From Clostridium sp. AM33-3 (GTDB lineage Bacteria > Bacillota > Clostridia > Lachnospirales > Lachnospiraceae): a stretch of 43,094 nucleotides of DNA. Positions 1 to 7,048 of this stretch are shown piece after piece. The DNA is taken from the NCBI RefSeq assembly GCF_003480315.1, contig NZ_QUIV01000007.1, positions 118,946 through 162,039 of the forward strand, written 5' to 3'. The notes below the pieces were generated by a model. That model ran no database searches. It was not told where the DNA came from and saw only the letters and a program-made list of their open reading frames with translations. Every line of letters starts with the position of its first letter. Position 1 is the stretch's first letter. A program made the position numbers and the translations under genes.

Positions 1-454
1 GAGAAGCGAAACAGAAACCGCAAAGCAGGAGCTAGAGGAAGCATACGAGACAGCGACAAGGGCTGAGAGTGATCTGAAGGAAGCACGCGAGGAAAATGAG
101 CGTCTCAACCGGGAACTGCTTCAGGCAAAACAGGATGCAGAGCAGGCGTGGCAGGAACTGGAAAGGTTGAAACAGTCAGCAGAACAGATTCAGCCTGAGG
201 TACGGCAGACCCGGCCGGAGAAAGAGGCAGCAGTGGCCGTGGAAACCATGGAAGCAGCCGAAGTGGTTGAGGAGCAGGATGCAGAATCCGCAGCGGCTGA
301 GGTGACTGCTGTGAAGGAGCTGGTTGCATCCATTCTGCCAAAGACAGTAAAAACGCCGGAAGAACAGAAAAAGGCTGATGAAATGGCAAAACAGGCAGCG
401 TTCAAGGCAGCTCTTGCTGCAGCAACGCATCCGAACAGGCATTTTATCCGTTAA
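1..454 (+). CDS. C-terminal part of a coiled-coil protein, possibly ZapA (5' end outside window)
   Basis: The reading frame is open from base 2 to the TAA at 452-454, so the gene starts before the window and about 150 residues are visible. The first 60 or so visible residues are dense in Glu, Lys, Gln and Leu with heptad-like spacing, which predicts a coiled coil. They are followed by an Ala/Val/Glu-rich linker and a short basic tail ending HPNRHFIR. No catalytic motif is visible. It lies directly upstream of a U32-family gene and a peptidoglycan-synthesis pair. In Clostridia the Z-ring protein ZapA, a short domain followed by a coiled coil, is often found in this position, so ZapA is my best guess. 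That is inference from context only, because the ZapA domain itself would lie outside the window. Confidence 0.6.
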   Translation, partial: RSETETAKQELEEAYETATRAESDLKEAREENERLNRELLQAKQDAEQAWQELERLKQSAEQIQPEVRQTRPEKEAAVAVETMEAAEVVEEQDAESAAAEVTAVKELVASILPKTVKTPEEQKKADEMAKQAAFKAALAAATHPNRHFIR

Positions 455-480
455 GTAATACAATATGGGGGTGAAGGGTG

Positions 481-609
481 TTGAAAGACAATCGGAACTC
501 CCTTTCTTTTGGCCTGAAACCAAAACGGTCATTTGACCGTTTTGATCCTGATTTGCAGAGAAGCGGATCCAGCGAAATGACTCACTTTAATATGAGGAGG
601 AGAATTTGA
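481..609 (+). CDS. Possible small ORF (42 aa) coupled to the U32 gene
   Basis: A TTG codon at 481 opens a 42-codon frame that closes with TGA at 607-609. The stop overlaps the TTG start of the U32 gene (606-608) in the arrangement TTGA, typical of translational coupling. A purine-rich stretch (GGGGGTGAAGGG, 467-478) could act as ribosome site. The peptide would be basic and polar (begins MKDNRNSLSF, ends NMRRRI) with no membrane segment. The frame runs through the inverted repeat at 521-544, which could instead be the real reason for sequence constraint here. I do not recognise the peptide; it may be a chance frame. Confidence 0.25.
   Translation: MKDNRNSLSFGLKPKRSFDRFDPDLQRSGSSEMTHFNMRRRI
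521..544. repeat. Perfect 11-bp inverted repeat between the coiled-coil gene and the U32 gene
   Basis: CAAAACGGTCA (521-531) is followed by two T residues and its exact complement TGACCGTTTTG (534-544). As RNA it makes a tight hairpin. The run of Ts is inside the arm and not after it, so it is a poor intrinsic terminator. It could be a weak terminator, an RNA-processing site or an operator. It is 62 bases before the U32 start. Confidence 0.55.
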
Positions 610-3023
610 ATTCACGTGTAGAAATCCTGGCTCCGGCCGGGTCAATGGAAAGCATGATGGCAGCGGTTCAGGCTGGTGCCGATGCGATATATATGGGTGG
701 CAGCCGGTTCGGAGCCCGGGCTTATGCAGACAATCCGGAGGAAGACAGGTTCTTGGAAGCAATCGATTATGTGCATCTGCATGGCTGTCGTCTTTATATG
801 ACAGTCAATACGCTGGTGAAGGAAGAGGAACTGGACCAGCTTTATGACTTTTTAAAGCCATACTATGAGCGGGGGCTGGATGCGGTGATCGTGCAGGATC
901 TTGGTGTGTGGAAGTTCATCCGGGAGCATTTTCCGGATCTTCCGATTCATGCGAGCACCCAGATGACTGTGACAGGATGGCGCAGTGCCCAGAGCTTAAA
1001 GGAGATGGGAGCGACCCGCGTGGTAACAGCGAGAGAGTTATCTCTCCAGGAGATCGCAGAGATCCGCGACCATGTGGATGTGGAAATTGAGAGCTTTGTG
1101 CATGGCGCATTGTGTTACTGCTACTCCGGGCAGTGTCTGCTTAGCAGCCTGATCGGCGGCCGCAGCGGTAACCGCGGACGTTGCGCACAGCCCTGCAGAC
1201 TTCCTTATGATGTGCTGACAGCAGCCGGAAAGCCGGTTCAGAGTGCGGCAAAGCAGAGTTATGCGAAACTGACGGAAAGCATATACGAAACCGGAAAACA
1301 GAATGCCAGAAATCAGAACACAGGAAAAAAGAACAAAGGAAAGCACAGTCCGGACATGCAGGACAGAAATGCCCGGATGAAGGGAAAGCCGTATGCACAG
1401 CAGAAAGCAGCGGTGGGGGATGACCGCTATGTCTTAAGCCTGAAAGACCTCTGCACCCTGGATATTCTCCCGGATATCATTGAATCCGGTGTCTATTCCT
1501 TAAAGATTGAGGGCCGCATGAAGAGTCCACGTTACACTGCCGGTGTTGTGAGTATTTATCGCAAATATGTGGATTATTATCTGGAGCATGGACGGGACGG
1601 TTATAAGGTAGATCCGGCAGACCGCAGGATGCTCCTGGATCTCTTTGACCGCGGCGGCTTTACGGATGGTTACTATGTCCGGCATAATGGCCGCGAGATG
1701 GTGGCATTAAAAGAAAAACCGGCATTCCGGGAAGGAAATCAGGCGTTGTTTGACCGTCTGGACCGGGAATATGTGGAAAAGAAAAAGCAGGAGCCGTTAT
1801 CCGGCCATGTAGTGGTAAAGGAAGGCGAACCGCTGAAGCTTTCCCTCTGGTGCAGTGAGCCGGGGCGTCTTCTGGAGGAAGCAGCAGCTCAGAACCCGTA
1901 TGCGGAGGTGACTGGCGCAGAGGTTCAGACGGCCCAGAATCAGCCCATGGGAGAGGAAAAGCTGTTAAAGCAGTTAAACAAGACCGGAAATACCCCGTTC
2001 TATTTTGAAAACCTGACAGCAGAGATCGAAGGAAACTGTTTTGTGCCGGTTCAGGCGCTCAATGAGCTGCGCCGGGAGGCACTGGAGCAGATGGAAGAGA
2101 AGCTGCTGCAGCCATTCAGACGTACAGAAGGAACGGTAGAAAGCCAGGATGAAGGCGAAAATGAGCGGTCTGAGCAGCAGAGCGAGACTGGCAGTGTGGA
2201 AGCAGGCTCCTGTGGTCTTCACATTTCCATCGAGGAACCTTGCCTCTTACCCACCGCCATTGCCCACTCGGATGTCACCCGCATCTACCTGGATTCCTGC
2301 GGCTTTGGTCCGGAGACCTGGAAGGCAGCGGTACAGGCATGCCATGACAACGCAAAGCAGTGCAGCCTGATGCTGCCGCATATCTTCCGCACGGAGGCGG
2401 AGACTTATTTCCGCAAACATATAGATGCGCTGAAAGAGGCCGGCTTTGATGAGCTTGTGGTAAAATCCCTGGATGAGATCACGTTTTTAAGAGAAAACGG
2501 ACTGGGGGATATTCCTCTGGTATCTGACGCGAACCTTTATGTTCTGAACCATCTGGCAAGAGAGCAGATGGAAGACCTTGGAATTTCCCGCATGACCCTT
2601 CCGCTGGAGTTAAACAGCCGGGAGCTGGAGACACTGGGCTGTGAGGAGATGGAACTTTATGTGTACGGTTATCTTCCGGCTATGGTGTCGGCCCAGTGCA
2701 TCGTAAGGACTACAAAGGGCTGTACGAAACAGCCGGAGGTCTTAAAGATGAAGGACCGCACCGGAAAAGATCTTCCAGTGAAGAATCACTGCCGGTTCTG
2801 CTATAACACCATCTACAATCCAAGTCCTCTGTCCCTGCTCGGACAGGAGAAGCTGATCCAACGGCTGGCTCCTGGGGCGCTGCGTCTTGCGTTCACGCTG
2901 GAGACACCGGAGCAGATGAAAGCAGTGCTGGATGCCTTTGCGGATCAGTTCCTTCACGGGGAAGAAACCAGGGATCCGTTCAAAGATTTTACACGCGGCC
3001 ATTTCAAGAGAGGCGTAGAATAA
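606..3023 (+). CDS. U32 family peptidase-like Fe-S protein with DUF3656-type middle region
   Basis: This is an 805-residue member of the U32 family, starting at TTG 606 behind a strong GAGGAGGA site at 594-601. The N-terminal barrel carries the family signature around residues 162-181 (ESFVHGALC...GQC). Characterised relatives are RNA-hydroxylation factors (RlhA, TrhP) and the ubiquinone hydroxylation proteins UbiU/UbiV, which hold a 4Fe-4S cluster on four cysteines. The equivalent cysteines here appear to be Cys170, Cys177, Cys193 and Cys283. The spacing between the last two is 90 residues, against about 39 in UbiU, because of a Lys/Gln/Asn-rich insertion at about residues 210-270. A second low-complexity Glu/Ser/Gln stretch lies near residues 510-535. 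The C-terminal part has further cysteines (CIVRTTKGC and HCRFC). Despite the name, protease activity is doubtful. A role in tRNA or rRNA hydroxylation is inference. Confidence 0.9.
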   Translation: MNSRVEILAPAGSMESMMAAVQAGADAIYMGGSRFGARAYADNPEEDRFLEAIDYVHLHGCRLYMTVNTLVKEEELDQLYDFLKPYYERGLDAVIVQDLGVWKFIREHFPDLPIHASTQMTVTGWRSAQSLKEMGATRVVTARELSLQEIAEIRDHVDVEIESFVHGALCYCYSGQCLLSSLIGGRSGNRGRCAQPCRLPYDVLTAAGKPVQSAAKQSYAKLTESIYETGKQNARNQNTGKKNKGKHSPDMQDRNARMKGKPYAQQKAAVGDDRYVLSLKDLCTLDILPDIIESGVYSLKIEGRMKSPRYTAGVVSIYRKYVDYYLEHGRDGYKVDPADRRMLLDLFDRGGFTDGYYVRHNGREMVALKEKPAFREGNQALFDRLDREYVEKKKQEPLSGHVVVKEGEPLKLSLWCSEPGRLLEEAAAQNPYAEVTGAEVQTAQNQPMGEEKLLKQLNKTGNTPFYFENLTAEIEGNCFVPVQALNELRREALEQMEEKLLQPFRRTEGTVESQDEGENERSEQQSETGSVEAGSCGLHISIEEPCLLPTAIAHSDVTRIYLDSCGFGPETWKAAVQACHDNAKQCSLMLPHIFRTEAETYFRKHIDALKEAGFDELVVKSLDEITFLRENGLGDIPLVSDANLYVLNHLAREQMEDLGISRMTLPLELNSRELETLGCEEMELYVYGYLPAMVSAQCIVRTTKGCTKQPEVLKMKDRTGKDLPVKNHCRFCYNTIYNPSPLSLLGQEKLIQRLAPGALRLAFTLETPEQMKAVLDAFADQFLHGEETRDPFKDFTRGHFKRGVE

Positions 3024-3029
3024 ATATAT

Positions 3030-4358
3030 ATGGTAAATATTGTCATTGAAGTATCGAAATACCTGCTGATCCTGCTGATCGCTGCTTATACCTACTGGAA
3101 TTTCAGTTATTTCCGGTTTCGGGATCCCTGGCAGCAGGGAAGAGTCTGTGTCCGGCAGAATGTGGCCATGTTCCTGCTGCATTTTGTGGCGTATGCGGTG
3201 CTGTTCTTAAAATCAGAGGACGAGAGGGTAATCCTGTTTTATCTGGCACAGGTAGTATTCCTGGCAGTTTATCTGGGACTTTATAAGGTGTTTTATCCAC
3301 TGCGGTCCAGGCTTCTGGTCAACAATATGTGCATGCTTTTGTGCATCGGCTTTGTGATCCTGACCCGTCTGGATTTTGACAAGGCCCTCCGCCAGTTTGT
3401 GATTGTTGCCATATCGGCTCTGATCACCTGGATTATCCCGTTCATTCTGGAGCGGGTGTGGCAGCTGGCGAGCATTCCGTGGGTATACGGTTTTGCCGGT
3501 CTGGCGCTGCTGATCGTGGTATGTATCATCGGCAACAACAGCTTCGGCGCGCAGCTTTCCGTGAACATTGCGGGCATCGCGTTTCAGCCGTCGGAGTTTG
3601 TAAAAATCCTGTTTGTGTTCTTTACAGCCTGCATGTTTTACCGGGACACCGAGTTTAAGACAATTATAGAAACCACGGTGATGGCGGCGGCTTATGTGCT
3701 GGTGCTGGTGCTTTCCAAGGATCTGGGAAGCGCGCTGATCTTTTTTCTGACGTACCTGACCATGCTGTTTGTGGCAACCGGAAGTTATCTGTATCTGTTT
3801 TCCGGCCTGCTTTGCGGCAGCGGCGCGTCGGTGGTGGCATATCAACTCTTTGCCCATGTGCGCACCCGTGTGGCAGCCTGGAAAAATCCATGGGCGGACA
3901 TTGATAACCGCGGTTACCAGATTACCCAGTCCCTCTTTGCCATCGGCACGGGCGGATGGTTCGGCATGGGCCTGTATCAGGGTATGCCTTATAAAATCCC
4001 GGTTGTGGAAAAGGACTTTGTATTCGCGGCAATTTCCGAGGAGCTTGGTGGGATATTTGCTCTCTGCGTGCTGCTCATCTGCCTGGGCTGTTTCTTACAG
4101 TTTGTGCTCCTGGCAGCGCGTATGCAGGCATTGTTTTATAAACTGATCGCCTTTGGTCTTGCCATGGTCTATGCGGTGCAGGTGTTTTTAACTGTGGGCG
4201 GTGTGACCAAATTCATTCCGTCTACCGGTGTGACTCTGCCGCTTGTCAGCTACGGAGGCAGTTCTGTTTTGAGTACATTTATTATTTTCGGAGTGATCCA
4301 GGGCCTGTACATTCTGAAGCAGAATGATGAGGAGGACTATGAAAAAGACATCGACTGA
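3030..4358 (+). CDS. FtsW/RodA/SpoVE family peptidoglycan glycosyltransferase
   Basis: The 442-residue protein is highly hydrophobic with about ten membrane segments, as expected for SEDS-family lipid II polymerases. Family motifs are present in the second half: NPWADIDNRGYQ followed by QSLFAIGTGGWFGMG, then EKDFVFAAISEELGG, then a C-terminal GVTLPLVSYGGSS. It acts in the cytoplasmic membrane, polymerising glycan strands together with a class B penicillin-binding protein. That partner is encoded immediately downstream and the two reading frames overlap by 20 bases, which supports coupled expression of a polymerase/transpeptidase pair. Whether it serves division, elongation or sporulation cannot be told from sequence alone, so I give no symbol. 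The start ATG has only a weak ribosome site (AGAGAGGCG at about 3006), so it may depend on coupling with the upstream gene. Confidence 0.93.
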   Translation: MVNIVIEVSKYLLILLIAAYTYWNFSYFRFRDPWQQGRVCVRQNVAMFLLHFVAYAVLFLKSEDERVILFYLAQVVFLAVYLGLYKVFYPLRSRLLVNNMCMLLCIGFVILTRLDFDKALRQFVIVAISALITWIIPFILERVWQLASIPWVYGFAGLALLIVVCIIGNNSFGAQLSVNIAGIAFQPSEFVKILFVFFTACMFYRDTEFKTIIETTVMAAAYVLVLVLSKDLGSALIFFLTYLTMLFVATGSYLYLFSGLLCGSGASVVAYQLFAHVRTRVAAWKNPWADIDNRGYQITQSLFAIGTGGWFGMGLYQGMPYKIPVVEKDFVFAAISEELGGIFALCVLLICLGCFLQFVLLAARMQALFYKLIAFGLAMVYAVQVFLTVGGVTKFIPSTGVTLPLVSYGGSSVLSTFIIFGVIQGLYILKQNDEEDYEKDID

Positions 4359-5754
4359 TAAGAGTATTTTGTTTGTGACCTATATTATGGTAGGCCTGTT
4401 TGTTGGTCTGATGGGCTATTTCGGCTATTTTCTGCAGGTGCAGAGTGAGACGGTCATCAACAATTCCTATAATGCGCGTCTGGACAGCTTTTCTGACCGG
4501 ATCATCCGCGGAGAGATTTTAAGCAATGACGGCACGGTACTGGCGAAGACCAATGTGGCAGAAGATGGGACAGAGGTGCGGGAATACCCGTATGGAAGCC
4601 TGTTTGCCCATGTGGTGGGCTATTCCGACCAGGGCAAGACCGGCCTGGAATCTCTGGCGAACTTTTATCTGTTAAGTTCCCACATGAATCTGGTAGAGCA
4701 GGCCGTCAACGAGTTATCCGATGTGAAAAATCTGGGAGACCAGGTGGTGACTACGCTGGATGTGGGGCTGCAGCAGGCGGCTTCCGACGCGCTGGGCGAC
4801 CGCAGGGGCGCTGTCGTGGTGATGGAGCCGGATACAGGCAAGATCCTCGCCATGGTTTCCAAGCCGGGCTTTGACCCGAATCAGTTGAGCAGCCAGTGGG
4901 AGAGCCTGATCTCCGGGGACAATACTGAGGCACAGCTTCTCAATCGTGCTGCACAGGGGGTGTATCCGCCGGGATCAACCTTTAAGATCGTGACGCTTCT
5001 GGAATATATCCGGGAGCATCCGGATACCTGGGAGGGTTTTACCTTTGACTGTGACGGCAGCTATGAGGCCGGAGATTACAGGATTTCCTGTTATCATGGA
5101 AATGCCCACGGCCATCAGTCGCTTTTGCAGGCATTTGCGAATTCCTGCAATGGCGCTTTTGCAAGCCTCGGTCTTACCATGGATCTTGGGCAGATGCAGA
5201 ATACCTGCGGAGAATTGTTGTTTAATAAAGATCTTCCGGTGTCTCTGGCATATAGCAAGAGCTCCTATGCCATGGGACCCGGGGCTTCAGACTGGGAACG
5301 GCTGCAGACCGCTATCGGCCAGGGAAACACCCAGATGACACCGCTGCACAACGCTATGATCACAGCGGCCATAGCGAATGGCGGTACGCTGATGAAACCA
5401 TATCTGATCGATCACGTGGAATCTGCGGCGGGAGAAGAAGTAAAGAAATATCTGCCTTCCGCTTACGGAAATCTCATGACTGCGCAGGAGGCTTCCACGC
5501 TCTCTATGTTTATGCGGAGCGTTGTGACGGATGGAACCGGTTCCGGCGTCCGTACCGATGCCTATTCCGTAGCCGGAAAGACTGGATCTGCGGAGTTTGA
5601 GACCGGAAAAGAAACGCATGCGTGGTTTACCGGGTTTGCCCCGGCAGAAGATCCGAAACTGGTAGTCACGGTACTGGTGGAGGAGGCCGGATCGGGTGGT
5701 CATGTGGCTGCACCGATCGCAAAAAGTATTTTTGATACCTATTTTTCAAGATGA
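4339..5754 (+). CDS. Class B penicillin-binding protein (transpeptidase), PbpA-like
   Basis: This 471-residue D,D-transpeptidase has one N-terminal membrane anchor (about residues 9-29), a short linker/dimerisation region and a C-terminal penicillin-binding domain. All three active-site motifs are present: SxxK with nucleophile Ser213 (STFK), SxN as S269-C-N271, and KTGS at 414-417. There are no PASTA repeats and it is shorter than FtsI or PBP2 of rod-shaped bacteria, resembling PbpA-type partners of FtsW/RodA proteins in Gram-positives. I chose ATG 4339 (MKKTSTDKS) over ATG 4324. The AGGAGG at 4330-4335 precedes 4339 by three bases, which is short, whereas nothing resembling a ribosome site precedes 4324. 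It cross-links peptidoglycan outside the membrane, with the polymerase encoded just upstream. Confidence 0.93.
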   Translation: MKKTSTDKSILFVTYIMVGLFVGLMGYFGYFLQVQSETVINNSYNARLDSFSDRIIRGEILSNDGTVLAKTNVAEDGTEVREYPYGSLFAHVVGYSDQGKTGLESLANFYLLSSHMNLVEQAVNELSDVKNLGDQVVTTLDVGLQQAASDALGDRRGAVVVMEPDTGKILAMVSKPGFDPNQLSSQWESLISGDNTEAQLLNRAAQGVYPPGSTFKIVTLLEYIREHPDTWEGFTFDCDGSYEAGDYRISCYHGNAHGHQSLLQAFANSCNGAFASLGLTMDLGQMQNTCGELLFNKDLPVSLAYSKSSYAMGPGASDWERLQTAIGQGNTQMTPLHNAMITAAIANGGTLMKPYLIDHVESAAGEEVKKYLPSAYGNLMTAQEASTLSMFMRSVVTDGTGSGVRTDAYSVAGKTGSAEFETGKETHAWFTGFAPAEDPKLVVTVLVEEAGSGGHVAAPIAKSIFDTYFSR

Positions 5755-5760
5755 AAATGG

Positions 5761-5769
5761 TGATATAAC
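5761..5769 (+). promoter_or_regulatory. Possible extended -10 promoter for the molybdenum hydroxylase operon
   Basis: TGATATAAC (5761-5769) matches an extended -10 element (TG-n-TATAAC). The nearest -35-like hexamer, TTTTCA at 5743, is only 15 bases away, so the promoter would rely on the TG extension. It lies in the 54-base gap after the penicillin-binding protein gene, where no terminator is seen, so read-through from upstream is also possible. Confidence 0.35.
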
Positions 5770-5808
5770 GCTACACAAAGTTTTTAGGAGTGACAAAGGA
5801 GGAATCGC

Positions 5809-6585
5809 ATGTTTCATGCAAAGGAGTATGTGAAGGCGGAAAGCCTGGAACAGGCATATGAGCTGAACCAGAAGAGAAGCAACGTTCTGGTAGGCGGTAT
5901 GATGTGGCTGAAAATGAGCAGCGGGAACCGGAATACGGTGATTGACTTAAGTGGTCTGGGTCTGGATCAGATCGAGGAGACAGAAGATGAATTCAGAATT
6001 GGCTGTATGTGCAGCCTGCGGCAATTAGAGCTTCATAAAGGCTTAAATCAGTACTTTGACGGCGCGTTTCGTGAGTGCACCCGCTGGATCGTCGGAACTC
6101 AGTTCCGCAACGGCGCGACTGTGGGAGGCAGTGTTTTCGGCCGATTCGGCTTTTCTGATATTCTTACCTGCATGATGGTTCTGGACAGCTATGTAGAGCT
6201 TTACAAGGGCGGAACCGTATCTCTGGAAGAATTTGCGAAGATGAAGTACAGCCGGGATATTCTGGTGCGCGTCATCATCAAAAAGGATGGCAGAAAAGCA
6301 GCCTATGTCAGCCAGCGACGTTCCAAAACAGATTTTCCGCTGATTGCCGTCGCAGCGGCAAAGAAGGATGACATGTGGTATATTTCCGTTGGCGCGAGAC
6401 CGTCTAAGGCGGCACTGGTAACACGTCCGGTCCAGACCGGATGTGAGCTTTCCGCGCAGGCAGAGGAAGCAGTCAGCATGTTCTCATTTGGAGACAACCT
6501 GCGGGGCAGCGCGGATTACCGGAAGTCTCTGGCGGAAATTTATGTGAGAAGGCTCATGGAGCAGTTAAGTGGGGAGGAGGCATAG
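5809..6585 (+). CDS. Molybdenum hydroxylase FAD-binding subunit (XdhB/CoxM-like)
   Basis: This 258-residue protein matches the medium, FAD-carrying subunit of xanthine dehydrogenase-type enzymes, which passes electrons from the iron-sulphur subunit to the final acceptor. The family's two glycine-rich FAD contacts are recognisable but altered. VGGMMWL (residues 28-34) stands where AGGTD-type sequences are usual, and ATVGGSVFGRFGFSD (from about 103) stands where TIGGN-type sequences are usual. The protein is a little shorter than typical subunits (about 280-300). It starts at ATG 5809 behind AAAGGAGG. It is the first gene of a three-gene set with one- and three-base spacings, which implies a stable three-subunit complex. 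The substrate cannot be named from sequence. Confidence 0.85.
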   Translation: MFHAKEYVKAESLEQAYELNQKRSNVLVGGMMWLKMSSGNRNTVIDLSGLGLDQIEETEDEFRIGCMCSLRQLELHKGLNQYFDGAFRECTRWIVGTQFRNGATVGGSVFGRFGFSDILTCMMVLDSYVELYKGGTVSLEEFAKMKYSRDILVRVIIKKDGRKAAYVSQRRSKTDFPLIAVAAAKKDDMWYISVGARPSKAALVTRPVQTGCELSAQAEEAVSMFSFGDNLRGSADYRKSLAEIYVRRLMEQLSGEEA

Positions 6586-6586
6586 C

Positions 6587-7045
6587 ATGAAGATCAGACT
6601 GATATTAAACGGAAAAAAAATCGAAGCTGAGATCAAGGCAGATACCCTGCTTCTGGATCTGGTCCGGGAAAAGGGCTGCTACAGTGTAAAGCGTGGCTGC
6701 GAAACTTCAAACTGCGGACTCTGCACGGTATGGCTGGATGGAAAGCCGGTGCTTTCCTGCTCTGTTCTTGCGGCCAGAGCCGACGGACATGAGGTTACAA
6801 CTCTGGAGGGCCTTCAGAAAGAGTCAGAGGAATTTGCTGATTTTCTGGCAAGAGAAGGCGCAGACCAGTGCGGCTTCTGCAGTCCTGGTCTCATTATGAA
6901 TGTACTGGCTATGGAACGGGAACTGGTAAAACCGACTATGGAAGAGGTGTGTGAGTATCTGGCAGGAAATCTCTGCCGGTGTACCGGATACGCCGGCCAG
7001 CTCCGCGCCCTGGAAAAATATTTAAACCGGAAGAAGGAGGCGTAA
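6587..7045 (+). CDS. Molybdenum hydroxylase 2Fe-2S subunit (XdhC/CoxS-like)
   Basis: This 152-residue small subunit carries two 2Fe-2S clusters. The N-terminal plant-ferredoxin-type cluster is marked by CETSNCGLC followed by a fourth cysteine in VLSC. The C-terminal helical cluster is marked by QCGFCSPG and NLCRCTGY, the standard four-cysteine pattern of xanthine dehydrogenase and CO dehydrogenase small subunits. I set the start at ATG 6587 behind GGAGGAGG (6572-6579). A GTG at 6569 would put the ribosome site inside the gene. The gene begins one base after the FAD subunit stop. It relays electrons from the molybdenum site to FAD in the cytoplasm. Confidence 0.93.
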   Translation: MKIRLILNGKKIEAEIKADTLLLDLVREKGCYSVKRGCETSNCGLCTVWLDGKPVLSCSVLAARADGHEVTTLEGLQKESEEFADFLAREGADQCGFCSPGLIMNVLAMERELVKPTMEEVCEYLAGNLCRCTGYAGQLRALEKYLNRKKEA

Positions 7046-7048
7046 ACC

